Positions 1 to 8,464 of a stretch of 64,000 nucleotides of DNA are shown piece by piece. The stretch is taken from positions 20,253-84,252 of the forward strand of contig NZ_QWEH01000019.1 in assembly GCF_003515705.1 (NCBI RefSeq), read 5' to 3'. Within the stretch, counting starts at the first letter, position 1; every line of letters begins with the position of its first letter. The stretch is from Oceanobacillus profundus (GTDB lineage: Bacteria > Bacillota > Bacilli > Bacillales > Amphibacillaceae). A program made the translations under genes and the position numbers. Under the pieces are notes generated by a model. The model ran no database searches. It had not been told where the DNA came from and saw only the letters and a program-made list of their open reading frames with translations.

Positions 1-160
1 ACCAGAATTGCTTCCTTTAGACTTGCAAATAGAAATGCACCTTAAATCAGACGCGTTGACCATTGCATATCGCAGATGGTTGGATGAACTAGGAGTGGAA
101 ACTGGAACATTAGCGATTGATGAATCGAAACGAAGTAAACGGAAGAAAGTATTGAACTAG
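1..160 (+). CDS. C-terminal end of an unidentified protein (5' cut by window edge)
   Basis: An open frame enters from the left edge (first full codon at base 2) and stops with TAG at 158-160. It encodes about 52 residues starting PELLPLDLQIEMHLKSDAL and ending with the very basic tail KRSKRKKVLN. I do not recognise the family. A hairpin with a T-run follows at once, which supports a real gene end. Only the last part is visible, so no function is proposed. Confidence 0.5.
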   Translation, partial: PELLPLDLQIEMHLKSDALTIAYRRWLDELGVETGTLAIDESKRSKRKKVLN

Positions 161-185
161 AGACTATAGCCTCGAAAAAATAAAA

Positions 186-224
186 TGTCTTGCAGAAATG
201 ACAATCTGTAAGGCGTTTTTTATT
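186..224 (+). terminator. Terminator after the partial left-edge gene
   Basis: Arms CTTGCAGA and TCTGTAAG pair with one G-U wobble and are followed by GCGTTTTTTATT. It lies 25 bases after the stop of the left-edge gene. Confidence 0.6.
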
Positions 225-269
225 GTATATGGAGTTCTATGTAGATCTTATTGTAAATTAAATGAAACA

Positions 270-318
270 AATAAAGCAATGTGCTACTACGATGACCAAG
301 TAGGCACATTGCTTTATT
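270..318 (-). terminator. Terminator of alaR-alaT
   Basis: A perfect 15-bp inverted repeat (arms 270-284 and 304-318) begins directly after the alaT stop codon. On the minus strand it runs into a T-rich tail, and it can also act for the plus strand. Confidence 0.8.
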
Positions 319-319
319 C

Positions 320-1525
320 TTATCGTACTTTCTCTAAAACCTTTTCTTCTTTTAATTCTAATGATTGAATAAATCGTCCAATTCGTTTCATTGCAGTCTC
401 GAGCTGTTCAATGGAAGCTGCATAGGAACATCGAATATAGCCTTCTCCAGATGCTCCGAAGGCATTCCCTGGTACAACGGCAACCTTTTCTTCTTGCAGA
501 AGACGAGCGGCAAATTCTTCGGATGTGAGTCCTGTTTTCTGAATAGAAGGGAAAACATAGAATGCCCCGCCTGGTGTATGACAATCCAATCCTATCGTGC
601 GCAGCGATTGGACCATGAAATTTCTTCGTCTCCAGTAATTTTGCCTCATTTTTTCAACTTGATCCGCACTATTACGTAAGGCCTCGAGTGCTCCAAGCTG
701 AAGCATCGTTGGTGCACACATTGTCGTGAATTGGTAAATTTTCACCATTACTTGTATAAATTCACGGGGTGCAGCGAGAAAACCTAAACGCCAGCCGGTC
801 ATTGCAAATCCCTTTGAAAATCCATTAACGACGATCGTACGATCATACATGCCAGGAATTGCAGCAAAGCTAGTGAATTCCTCATCATATGACAACTCTG
901 CATAAATCTCATCGGTAACGACAAGCAGGTCATGTTTTTCCACAACCTGGGCAATTTCTGTTAGCTCTGCTCTATTTAAACAGGAGCCTGTTGGGTTACT
1001 AGGGGAGCATAATAAAATTGCTTTTGTTCGATCTGTTATGGCTGCCTCCAGCTGCTCTGGCGTTACTTTAAAGTCGTTGTCTGCATATGTTGCAATGCGG
1101 ACTGGAATCCCACCAGCCAATGTTACAAGCGCGGTATAAGAAACAAAGGCAGGCTCGATAATAAGTACCTCATCTCCTGGATTCAAAATCGCTCGGAATG
1201 CTAAATCCAAGGACTGACTTGCGCCTACGGTGACGATGACCTGGTCCTCTGGTTGATAGCTAAGTTTAAAATTTCTTTTCAAATAATTAGATATTTCTTG
1301 ACGTAATTCTAATAACCCGGCATTTGCTGTATACGATGTGTGACCGTCTTTTAGTGCTTCAATTGTTGCCTCGCGAATATTCCACGGTGTAACAAAGTCT
1401 GGTTCTCCAACACCAAGTGAAATGACATCCTCCATACTTGCTGCTAAGTCAAAGAATTTTCGTATTCCAGATGGTTCTAATCCTTTTGCTGTAGTTGATA
1501 AGTAGTTTTGAAAGTCTATACTCAT
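320..1525 (-). CDS. alaT: PLP-dependent aminotransferase, alanine transaminase type (AlaT/YugH-like)
   Basis: A class I/II fold-type I aminotransferase of 401 residues. Visible hallmarks are GVGEPDF near residue 40, the SPSNPTG block at 174-180, the DEIYAEL segment near 205-211, and the PLP-binding lysine K238 in NGFSKGFAMTGWR. It should be cytosolic and exchange amino groups between an amino acid and a 2-oxo acid. It overlaps the upstream Lrp/AsnC regulator by four bases (ATGA), the same pair as B. subtilis alaR-alaT (yugG-yugH), which points to alanine/pyruvate/glutamate as substrates. The family (seen) is certain; the substrate is inferred from the neighbour. Related PatA enzymes act on other amino acids, so that alternative is open. 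Confidence 0.88.
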   Translation of the reverse strand: MSIDFQNYLSTTAKGLEPSGIRKFFDLAASMEDVISLGVGEPDFVTPWNIREATIEALKDGHTSYTANAGLLELRQEISNYLKRNFKLSYQPEDQVIVTVGASQSLDLAFRAILNPGDEVLIIEPAFVSYTALVTLAGGIPVRIATYADNDFKVTPEQLEAAITDRTKAILLCSPSNPTGSCLNRAELTEIAQVVEKHDLLVVTDEIYAELSYDEEFTSFAAIPGMYDRTIVVNGFSKGFAMTGWRLGFLAAPREFIQVMVKIYQFTTMCAPTMLQLGALEALRNSADQVEKMRQNYWRRRNFMVQSLRTIGLDCHTPGGAFYVFPSIQKTGLTSEEFAARLLQEEKVAVVPGNAFGASGEGYIRCSYAASIEQLETAMKRIGRFIQSLELKEEKVLEKVR

Positions 1526-2025
1526 GGGGTAATCACCATTCTCCGATCTTTATCATCATTTCCTTCAATAATTACGCCATCATGCTTATATTTCTTTAGC
1601 ATAAAGTGGCTTGTAGTGGATACGACATTTTCAATTGTAGCTAATTTATTGGATACAAAAGCTGCAATTTCATTCATTGTTTTACCTTCAACGGTTACAG
1701 ATAAATCATAGGTACCTGACATAAGGTACAGTGATTGAACCTCTGGGTAGCGGTAAATCTGTTCAGCTACCTCATTAAAGCCAACACCACGTTCTGGTGT
1801 TACTTTAACATCAATCATTGCTACAATTGTTTCTTTTCCCTCTATTTTATTCCAATCAATAAGTGTTGGGTAGCTAACAATAATTTTTTCATCTTCTAGT
1901 TTTCGGATGGTCATTTGTGCTTGTTCTTCACTTATTCCAAGCTGCAATGCAATGGATTCTGTTGATACATTATGGTTTTCTTCAAGTATCGATAAAATAT
2001 TTAATTCCTCTTTTGTTAGTTTCAT
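1522..2025 (-). CDS. alaR: Lrp/AsnC-family transcriptional regulator (AlaR-like)
   Basis: 167 residues. The N-terminal winged helix-turn-helix (about 1-60, with STESIALQLGISEEQAQMTIRK in the HTH) is followed by an RAM/AsnC ligand-binding domain (about 70-150). It starts with ATG after the Shine-Dalgarno GGAAGGCGGG and overlaps alaT by four bases, so the two are translationally coupled. In B. subtilis AlaR controls the alaR-alaT operon in response to alanine; the same role is inferred here from synteny. No operator could be assigned. Confidence 0.85.
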   Translation of the reverse strand: MKLTKEELNILSILEENHNVSTESIALQLGISEEQAQMTIRKLEDEKIIVSYPTLIDWNKIEGKETIVAMIDVKVTPERGVGFNEVAEQIYRYPEVQSLYLMSGTYDLSVTVEGKTMNEIAAFVSNKLATIENVVSTTSHFMLKKYKHDGVIIEGNDDKDRRMVITP

Positions 2026-2084
2026 TCCAACCCGCCTTCCATTGCTGTTAATTTGTAATATTAATTAAACGAAGCAATGATGAA

Positions 2085-2111
2085 ATTATATCATTTTTGG
2101 ACTGTAATCAA
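2085..2111 (-). promoter_or_regulatory. Candidate sigma-A promoter of alaR-alaT
   Basis: On the minus strand TTGATT (2111-2106) and TATAAT (2090-2085) lie 15 bases apart, about 60 bases upstream of the alaR start. The -10 is perfect; the spacing is short, so confidence is moderate. Confidence 0.4.
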
Positions 2112-2283
2112 AACTAAAATTTAAGGTTTTTTGATTCTATATAGAAAAACGCGTACTTCCAAATCCCTCTATCAGTTTAGAATTATTCGTACTATAATTA
2201 TTCTAATCTGTAGGTTATAAAATGATGTCAGTAATATGGAAACGACTGTTTAATAGGATATAGAGTTCTAAGCCTTGAAAAAA

Positions 2284-2316
2284 AGCGATAATCCCTCTAT
2301 CTAAGAGATTATCGCT
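2284..2316 (-). terminator. Terminator of the DUF1292 gene
   Basis: Perfect 10-bp arms AGCGATAATC / GATTATCGCT, followed on the minus strand by a run of seven T. It lies just after the stop of the DUF1292 gene. Confidence 0.85.
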
Positions 2317-2323
2317 CCTTTTG

Positions 2324-2590
2324 TTAATCTTCTTCTAGGATTTGATCAAATGCCTCGGATACTTTATCGAACTCTTCATCACTTTCAATTGCAGATAATT
2401 CACCATCATCATCGATTTTGAGAAAGAAGATATCAATGTCCTCATCACTATCCTCTTGCAAATCTTCTAAAAAGCTGACTGCGACGTAATCTATATTTTC
2501 CAATGTAACCTTGGCAAGTACTTCTACTTCCTGATCAACATCTGTTTCATCACTAATTGTAAAAACTTCACCAACTTCAATTTTATCCAT
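2324..2590 (-). CDS. DUF1292 family small acidic protein
   Basis: 88 residues, very acidic (many D/E, C-terminus QILEED), with the pattern typical of DUF1292 proteins such as B. subtilis YrzB: a beta-rich core around VEVLAKVTLENIDYVAVSFL followed by an acidic stretch. It is single-domain, soluble and probably cytosolic. The start ATG follows GGAGGGTAATGT. It is monocistronic with its own terminator. The family has no established biochemical role, so none is proposed. Confidence 0.75.
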   Translation of the reverse strand: MDKIEVGEVFTISDETDVDQEVEVLAKVTLENIDYVAVSFLEDLQEDSDEDIDIFFLKIDDDGELSAIESDEEFDKVSEAFDQILEED

Positions 2591-3229
2591 ACATTACCCT
2601 CCATTATCTCATCTAGAATTATTGGTAACATCTCTCCTTATTTTTACTTTAAATAGAAAGAGAATGCAAATTTTATTCCATGAAGAATGAATAACATGCA
2701 TCAAGTAAATTAACAATGGCATTCGAAACAGGGAAAGAAACTCCTTTTGATAGGACCAAATTTTTACGCCTGTATTATTTATCTATCATGTATAAAATCT
2801 AAACACAGTGATTTATCAAGTGAACAAGTCGTGCTTTACCAATGATGCATGTATTTTCACGAATAAAGGGGGAAGAGTGTATCAATTCGGCTAATCGATT
2901 CATGCTGGAGTATTAGGTGTTAATATCTGTGTACTAGTATCAATGGCTTTGTTCCATTCTCTGTGTTGAAGCTTTGCCTCTGCGGTTTCTTGCACGCACG
3001 TGGAAAAGGGGGGGCAATTATATACATGTAAGAAAGTTATTACAAGAAAGAGGGGATAAATCAAATCAGAGAAGCTATGGTACTTTTAACATAGCTTCTC
3101 CTTTATAATCCTCTATTTGATTTGGGAGGAATGCTTTTCAATCCATTCTGTCTCCATCCATCGTAATTGAAAATTTCCCATTGTTGTTTGTCTTATACAA
3201 AGCAATTTGGGTAAAATTAATAATTGCTT
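2591..3229. other. 639-bp intergenic region without a supported gene
   Basis: Only short broken frames are present on either strand. The sole clear structure is the hairpin at 3069-3100. A purine run with GGGGGGG near 3008-3015 is not followed by an ORF of useful length. This may be decayed sequence. Confidence 0.5.
3069..3100 (-). terminator. Hairpin downstream of the PTS operon
   Basis: Perfect 11-bp arms GAGAAGCTATG / CATAGCTTCTC with a 10-base loop, about 130 bases beyond the last PTS gene. The T-tract is weak on both strands, so it may be a terminator or an mRNA 3'-end stabiliser of the PTS transcript. Confidence 0.5.
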
Positions 3230-3535
3230 TTAAATATTTTTTAAATGTATTGCCTGATCCAACACCTTATCTCCCTGAATCATACCATATGCTAATTGGT
3301 CGATGATATCTACTTTAATTCCTTTAGGCTCTACTTGTTCTCTAATTTTCTTCTCGAGATAGCGTACTTGTGGTCCGATTAATACGACATCGAGATTTTC
3401 TAAGTTATTTTTAAGCTGAGATTCTGCTACTGCTTCTATATTTACCTCTAGATTTCTTTCATCAGCAGATGCTTTCATTTTCTTTACGAGCATGGATGTT
3501 GACATACCTGCTGAACAAACAAGGATAATTTTCAT
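3230..3535 (-). CDS. PTS EIIB component, lactose/cellobiose/chitobiose family
   Basis: 101 residues. The N-terminal phosphorylation loop IILVCSAGMSTSMLV places the phospho-cysteine at C7. The domain accepts phosphate from EIIA and passes it to the sugar bound by EIIC. It overlaps the EIIA stop by four bases, so it is the last gene of a tightly packed operon (GH4 glycosidase, EIIC, EIIA, EIIB) read on the minus strand. Family membership is clear. The sugar is inferred from the neighbouring GH4 enzyme and ChbG-type deacetylase (chitobiose or cellobiose). Confidence 0.9.
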   Translation of the reverse strand: MKIILVCSAGMSTSMLVKKMKASADERNLEVNIEAVAESQLKNNLENLDVVLIGPQVRYLEKKIREQVEPKGIKVDIIDQLAYGMIQGDKVLDQAIHLKNI

Positions 3536-3873
3536 TGGTTAGCCTCCTCAATTGCTTCCATTTTTTTATACATATCAATCATCTCCAAGGCAAGATCTTT
3601 CACCGTCATTGCTGTCATCAGGTGATCTTGTGCATGAATGAGAATGACCGTTATATTATTTTTCTCACCATTTGCCTCTTTTTGTAGTAAGTCGGTTTGG
3701 ATATGATGAGCTTCGTTGAATTCTTCTTCTGCTTGTTCGATTTTTTTATTTGCTTCTAAAAACTTATATTCCTTTGCAAGTGCAATTGCTTCCATCGCAT
3801 GTGATCGAGCATTTCCAGCATGCAAAATGATATTAAATGAAAGCATTTGCATTTCTTCTGTTGTTGTGGACAT
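3532..3873 (-). CDS. PTS EIIA component, lactose/cellobiose/chitobiose family
   Basis: 113 residues forming the three-helix EIIA-Lac fold. The active histidine is H80 in VILIHAQDHLMTAM. It carries phosphate from HPr to EIIB. It starts two bases after the EIIC stop codon and overlaps EIIB, so the three transport proteins are co-translated. The length is normal for the family. Confidence 0.9.
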   Translation of the reverse strand: MSTTTEEMQMLSFNIILHAGNARSHAMEAIALAKEYKFLEANKKIEQAEEEFNEAHHIQTDLLQKEANGEKNNITVILIHAQDHLMTAMTVKDLALEMIDMYKKMEAIEEANQ

Positions 3874-3875
3874 GA

Positions 3876-5162
3876 TTAGCCCTCCATTCGTTGTTTTAAT
3901 GCTCTAACGCCTGCCATTATAAATGGAATATACATTAATACAGCAAGTGTCAAATTAAATAATTGTAGTGCAATGCCACGCCAGCTTCCACCTGTTACAA
4001 GATAACCACTCAATATTGGTGGAGTGGTCCACGGTAGAATAGCTACCGTTTTTGGTACAATACCTGTCGCGAGTGCGATATAAGAAGTTACGGTTAATGT
4101 AACAGGTACTAAAATAAACGGAATTAACATGACAGGGTTTAACACAATCGGTAATCCAAAAATAACTGGTTCATTGATATTGAATAATCCTGCTGGTGCA
4201 GAAAGCTTTGCAACTTCTCGATACGGATGATTTTTTTCATGCCGAATGACGATAAAGATAGCAATCAGTAATGCAATAGTTGCTCCAGATCCTCCCATAA
4301 ATACGAACGAATCTAAGAAGGGCTTCGTAACAATATAAGGTACTTCAAATGCGGACATTCCACCCTGGAACAGTTCTAAGTTTGTTTGGATTAGTGGTAA
4401 GTATACAGGCTCAATAACAGAGCCGATAATATTTGTGCCGTGTAATCCAAAGAACCATAGTAAATGATTAAGGAATGAAACAACTATTGCTGCCGGTAAT
4501 GTGTTACCAAGCCCTTGAAGCGGTTCTTGAATGACATTAAAGATTAATTCAAATATACTTATTTCTGCAAAAACATTCATCATAGCTTGGAAGAATCCTA
4601 CGATGATTAATATAATTGTAGCTGGAATAAGTGCTGTGAATGATCTTGCGACACCATCAGGAACACCTTCTGGCATTTTTATTGTGAATTTGGATTTAAC
4701 GAGAAATCGGAATATCTCCGTAAGCACGAGTGCGATAATGATAGCTACAAATAATCCCTGGGCACCTAACCAAGCAAAGCTCAAGCCCCAATCAGGTGTT
4801 TCTGGCACAAGCATAATGTAGGCTGCAGCTGAAATTAAACCTGCAGATAGTCCATCAACTTCATAGGACTTAGCTAAATTATAAGCGATAGAAAACGCAA
4901 TTAATAGACCTAGTACAGCAAATGTGCCATTCCAAATACTTCCCCCAACTGCTTGCCAATTGCCTTCACCAAATATTCCATTCATCCACTCTACAAAGTT
5001 AAGCTCGCCAAGCGGCGGAAAGTTATTAATCAATATTGCAAGTGAGCCAACGATAATTAATGGCATGATGGCAACAAAACCATCACGAATCGCCACAAGG
5101 TGACGCTGTGCACCGATGCGTCCGGCAATTTCAATAAATTTTTGCATAAACTTATTGTTCAT
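3876..5162 (-). CDS. PTS EIIC permease, lactose/cellobiose/chitobiose family
   Basis: 428 residues, polytopic membrane protein with about 8-10 hydrophobic segments. The N-terminus (GRIGAQRHLVAIRDGFVAIMP) is the classical start of CelB/ChbC/LicC permeases. The conserved FNINEPVIFGLPIVLNP block near residue 330 is the EIIC sugar-binding/translocation signature. It imports and phosphorylates a beta-linked disaccharide together with EIIA and EIIB. It starts one base after the GH4 stop. Neighbours favour chitobiose, but cellobiose cannot be excluded. Confidence 0.9.
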   Translation of the reverse strand: MNNKFMQKFIEIAGRIGAQRHLVAIRDGFVAIMPLIIVGSLAILINNFPPLGELNFVEWMNGIFGEGNWQAVGGSIWNGTFAVLGLLIAFSIAYNLAKSYEVDGLSAGLISAAAYIMLVPETPDWGLSFAWLGAQGLFVAIIIALVLTEIFRFLVKSKFTIKMPEGVPDGVARSFTALIPATIILIIVGFFQAMMNVFAEISIFELIFNVIQEPLQGLGNTLPAAIVVSFLNHLLWFFGLHGTNIIGSVIEPVYLPLIQTNLELFQGGMSAFEVPYIVTKPFLDSFVFMGGSGATIALLIAIFIVIRHEKNHPYREVAKLSAPAGLFNINEPVIFGLPIVLNPVMLIPFILVPVTLTVTSYIALATGIVPKTVAILPWTTPPILSGYLVTGGSWRGIALQLFNLTLAVLMYIPFIMAGVRALKQRMEG

Positions 5163-5163
5163 T

Positions 5164-6483
5164 CTAATTCCCCCTTGAATTGAATTGTGGTAAATAAGCT
5201 TTATGTGCTTCTAATAGCTCATCAAGTAAAACTTTACTACGCTTTTCATCGCCAATTAGTGGATTCATTAATAAAGCTGTATAAGCATCATTGTAATCCC
5301 CTGAGATACTAGCCCGAATGACAAGTTCTTCAAATGCCTTCATTTGATAGACTAATCCTTTTATTGTTGCTGGTAATGGTCCAATAGAAATTGGTCTAGG
5401 ACCATGATTTGTAATGATACAATTGGCTTCAATTACTGCATCATTTGGAAGATCTGGGATTGCACCATTATTAAATGTGTTGACTGTTTGAACATCTTCC
5501 TTATTGTTATAGATAGAATCCATCAAACTACATGCTACATCACTATAAAATGCACCTCCTCGTTTTTCTAGCTCTTTCGGTTTGTCACGCAATTCCGGGT
5601 TACGATATAGTTCAAACAACGATTCTTCTAATTGTTGTACTACCTCTGCACGAGTGCCGTTTTCTTTATAGGCTTGCAGATCTTTCTCAAGAACGTCTTT
5701 GGTTTGGAAGTAATACTGATGATACGGGTTAGGCAGCAGTCTAGTTGATTCGATAAAGGTCTTGGACCAGCCAAGATTTACAATGTTAGCTGGTGAATAA
5801 TCAAAATGATCCCCAACTAGTTTCTCCACAACATCTTCTGTGCGATCCATCCCATTGACGAATACTTTTTGACCAAACACGAAATGGTTCATACCAATAA
5901 ATTGAATTTTTACATCGTCTGGTGATACCCCTAAAATTTCTGCGGTTGAATGACGCATGTTAAACGGAATGTTGCATACACCAATCACCTTCTGATGTGC
6001 TGAATGCTTCAACAGTGCCTCGGTTACAATTCCAGCCGGGTTGGTGAAATTGATCATCCATGCATCTGGGCAAATTGTATGAATATCTTCAGCAAGTTCC
6101 ATTAATACCGGAATGGTACGAAAAGCTTTAAAAATTCCACCAGCACCGTTCGTTTCTTGTCCGATAAATCCATGACTCAAAGGGATTCTCTCATCTTTAG
6201 AACGAGCTTCTAAACCACCAACACGAATTTGAGTTGAAACAAAATCAGCATTTTTTAGTGCTTCTTTTCGATCTAATGTCCATGATAGTTTAATAGATTT
6301 TGCCGATTTCTCGATCATTCGTAATGATAGATCCCCAATAATTTCTAATTTTTTTTGCCCTGTTTTAATATCAACAAGAACGATTTCTGTTACAGGAAAT
6401 GAATCGTGACGACGAATAATACCTTCAATAATTTCTGGTGTATAACTAGATCCTCCACCGATAATTACTAATTTTAGTGTCAT
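5164..6483 (-). CDS. 6-phospho-beta-glucosidase, glycoside hydrolase family 4
   Basis: 439 residues. The N-terminal NAD-binding loop is LKLVIIGGGSSYTPEIIEG. Conserved GH4 blocks are GGLEARSKDERIP, the QETNGAGGIFKAFRT active-site region, the MINFTNPAGIVTEAL segment and VCNIPFNMRH with the metal-ligand Cys. GH4 enzymes cleave phosphorylated disaccharides by an NAD- and Mn-dependent redox-elimination mechanism. It heads the PTS operon, so its substrate should be the 6-phospho-disaccharide that the PTS delivers. LicH/CelF/ChbF are the nearest kinds. In E. coli ChbF acts on chitobiose-6-P only after ChbG removes an acetyl group, and a ChbG homologue lies nearby here. Confidence 0.9.
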   Translation of the reverse strand: MTLKLVIIGGGSSYTPEIIEGIIRRHDSFPVTEIVLVDIKTGQKKLEIIGDLSLRMIEKSAKSIKLSWTLDRKEALKNADFVSTQIRVGGLEARSKDERIPLSHGFIGQETNGAGGIFKAFRTIPVLMELAEDIHTICPDAWMINFTNPAGIVTEALLKHSAHQKVIGVCNIPFNMRHSTAEILGVSPDDVKIQFIGMNHFVFGQKVFVNGMDRTEDVVEKLVGDHFDYSPANIVNLGWSKTFIESTRLLPNPYHQYYFQTKDVLEKDLQAYKENGTRAEVVQQLEESLFELYRNPELRDKPKELEKRGGAFYSDVACSLMDSIYNNKEDVQTVNTFNNGAIPDLPNDAVIEANCIITNHGPRPISIGPLPATIKGLVYQMKAFEELVIRASISGDYNDAYTALLMNPLIGDEKRSKVLLDELLEAHKAYLPQFNSRGN

Positions 6484-6509
6484 TTTGTTTGAACTCCTTA
6501 TGATGTATT

Positions 6510-6523
6510 TGGAAACGCTTTAA
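6510..6523 (-). promoter_or_regulatory. cre-like box upstream of the PTS operon
   Basis: TGGAAACGCTTTAA, 27 bases before the GH4 start, matches the CcpA consensus TGWAANCGNTNWCA at most positions, with a mismatch in the final CA. Its position between promoter and gene would give catabolite repression. Confidence 0.5.
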
Positions 6524-6673
6524 AATTAGTCGCTTTTAGTAGGCGTATTAACTTCTTTGTGATAAGTTATATGCTTAACTGTAATAAAAATGTATCATAC
6601 AATTATTATGATGTCCATACATATTTTTATAATTGTAATTACATTTATAAGTATTGTCATTATATCTTATATC

Positions 6674-6694
6674 TTGTACACTTTATATATACAA
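6674..6694 (+). promoter_or_regulatory. Possible operator of the GntR/UTRA regulator
   Basis: TTGTA...TACAA inverted repeat 20 bases before the regulator start; a further palindrome, TGTATCATACA, is at 6591-6601. Both sit in the divergent promoter region between regulator and PTS operon, the usual place for autoregulation. Assignment is inference only. Confidence 0.35.
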
Positions 6695-6713
6695 TGTTTG
6701 AAGGAGTACAGAC

Positions 6714-7442
6714 ATGGAAAAAAACCAATCACTGCATGCCTATATAAAAGAAGAATTATTGAATCGTATTAAGTCAAATGAATATAAAAAGGGAGAAAAA
6801 ATACCTCCGGAATTGGAACTCTGTAAGGACTTTAATGTTAGTAGAACCACTGTGAGAACAGCTCTAAATCAGCTTACTCTTGAAGGCTATTTAGTACGGC
6901 AGCAGGGGAAGGGCACTTTTGTCGCTGAACAAAAAGTGAAGCAGACACTGTCCCAGACTGTGAAGCGATATAGTGATCAGATTGCTGTTCAGGGTAAAAA
7001 AGCAGAGATAACTTTAATAGATATTCATGTTATTCCGGCAAATGAAATTATGCAGCAATCCCTTGATGTATCTATAAATGATCCAATTCAGCGAATTGAA
7101 CGGGTTCGCAAGGCAAATGGGGAACCAACACAATATGAAATAGCTTATATTCCGTGGGATATTGCCCCGGGGATAATGAAAGAACATGCAGAAACATCTT
7201 TGTATGCGTCATTAAAAGAAGAATTCCATGTTCACATCGCCAAAACAACTGAACAAATTGAGATAACACTTGCAGATGAACGTTCTTGTTCGCATTTAGG
7301 CTGTGAAGTAGGAACACCATGTTTTTATATCGAAACAATTGCCGAAGACGATAAGGGCAAAAAAGTAGAATTTTCACGTTCATTCTTCCGTGGTGATAAA
7401 ACTAATTTCATGATTGAGCGGAATTACCCAACGGGAGAATAA
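6714..7442 (+). CDS. GntR-family regulator with UTRA ligand domain
   Basis: 242 residues. A winged HTH at about 8-75 (PPELELCKDFNVSRTTVRTA is the recognition region) is followed by a UTRA effector domain at about 95-235. UTRA members such as NagR/YvoA and TreR bind phosphorylated sugars. It is divergent from the PTS operon and 26 bases ahead of the ChbG-like gene, so it most likely represses both and is released by the imported phospho-sugar. The start ATG follows GAAGGAG with good spacing. Confidence 0.88.
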   Translation: MEKNQSLHAYIKEELLNRIKSNEYKKGEKIPPELELCKDFNVSRTTVRTALNQLTLEGYLVRQQGKGTFVAEQKVKQTLSQTVKRYSDQIAVQGKKAEITLIDIHVIPANEIMQQSLDVSINDPIQRIERVRKANGEPTQYEIAYIPWDIAPGIMKEHAETSLYASLKEEFHVHIAKTTEQIEITLADERSCSHLGCEVGTPCFYIETIAEDDKGKKVEFSRSFFRGDKTNFMIERNYPTGE

Positions 7443-7468
7443 TCAGAAGTATTTAAGGGGGACTATCG

Positions 7469-8170
7469 ATGAAAGTGTTGTTTAATGCAGACGATTTTGG
7501 ATTAACAAAAGGTGTGACGGATGGAATTATTAAGGCGTATAAGGATGGAGTTGTCAGCTCGGCAACTTTAATGATGAACGGAAAAGCAATAGATTATGCG
7601 GTTTCACAAGCAAAAAAGCATCCATTGCTAAATATAGGTATTCATCTTGTGCTAACCTGGGGTAAACCGATTAGTGGGAATGTCCCGTCACTTCTCGATA
7701 ATCAAGGATTTTTTAAATTTAAAAATACATTTTTGGAAGTGGAAGACGTTGATGTAGATGCAGTAGAGCGAGAATGGTGTGCACAGATCGATGCATTTTT
7801 AGCTACAGGTCTGCCCCTTCATCACATTGACAGCCATCACCATATACATGGATGGGGCCTATTGAAAGAAGTGGTTGTTAAATTAGCTCAGCGATACAAC
7901 GTGCCTGTTCGCTATGTAGAATCATTAAAAGGAAACCCTGAAATCCTACTTACGGAAACACTGTGGCTGGATTTTTACGGTGAGGGTGTTGATTATGAAA
8001 TCTTTAATAAATTACAGCAGCTAGACACGACTTCCGTTGAAGTAATGACACATCCAGCGATCATTGATGAAGATCTCAAAGAATTTAGTTCTTATATAGA
8101 GAAAAGAGAACAGGAACTTGAGATACTATGTGGTTTACAAGTGCCTAATTGGGTAGAGGATTGTAGTTGA
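7469..8170 (+). CDS. ChbG/YdjC-type carbohydrate deacetylase
   Basis: 233 residues of the YdjC/ChbG (HpnK-like) family. Metal-site and catalytic motifs are visible: NADDFG at 6-11, HIDSHHHIH near 118-126 and EVMTHPA near 190-196. E. coli ChbG removes one acetyl group from chitobiose-6-phosphate so that ChbF and the regulator can use it. Together with the PTS and GH4 gene this makes chitobiose the best substrate guess (inference). Cytosolic; no signal peptide. Probably co-transcribed with the GntR regulator (26-base gap, AAGGGGG ribosome site). Confidence 0.85.
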   Translation: MKVLFNADDFGLTKGVTDGIIKAYKDGVVSSATLMMNGKAIDYAVSQAKKHPLLNIGIHLVLTWGKPISGNVPSLLDNQGFFKFKNTFLEVEDVDVDAVEREWCAQIDAFLATGLPLHHIDSHHHIHGWGLLKEVVVKLAQRYNVPVRYVESLKGNPEILLTETLWLDFYGEGVDYEIFNKLQQLDTTSVEVMTHPAIIDEDLKEFSSYIEKREQELEILCGLQVPNWVEDCS

Positions 8171-8202
8171 AATAACCAATAAATAGGATAGAGCAATGAT
8201 TG

Positions 8203-8247
8203 AATCTTGATATAGAAAGGTTATTTAGTTTTTTCTATATCAAGATT
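8203..8247 (+). terminator. Terminator after the ChbG-like gene
   Basis: Long near-perfect arms (AATCTTGATATAGAAA and its complement) followed by TTTTT. Confidence 0.85.
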
Positions 8248-8372
8248 TTTTATGTTCAATTGCATCCTTTTATACCACTTTACGCCTCTTGTTATTAGAA
8301 AAATAGGACAAATCTAATATTTACAATGAAGTATTAAATTGATATTGTTTTCATGAGAAGTTAATTCAGAAA

Positions 8373-8397
8373 AGTTAGTAAGTTTAGATTACTAACT
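8373..8397. promoter_or_regulatory. Operator-like palindrome, ROK regulon site 1
   Basis: A perfect 9-bp inverted repeat AGTTAGTAA / TTACTAACT around a 7-base spacer, 68 bases upstream of the PIG-L gene. The same TTAGTAA-N7-TTACTAA design, with one mismatch in one or both halves, occurs twice in the promoter region of the ROK repressor and ArgH-like gene (15460-15480 and 15612-15632). I infer a ROK repressor binding site. Confidence 0.65.
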
Positions 8398-8464
8398 AAC
8401 CCTAATGTGAAAAGGAGGTAGTTGGTTTTAAGTATCAACCTAATAATGAAAGGGGTTACATTAA

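Noticed and set aside
2880..3020. Possible remnant of a membrane protein gene (short hydrophobic frame HAGVLGVNICVLVSMALF)
   Set aside because: Too short, without start or ribosome site, and no family recognised.
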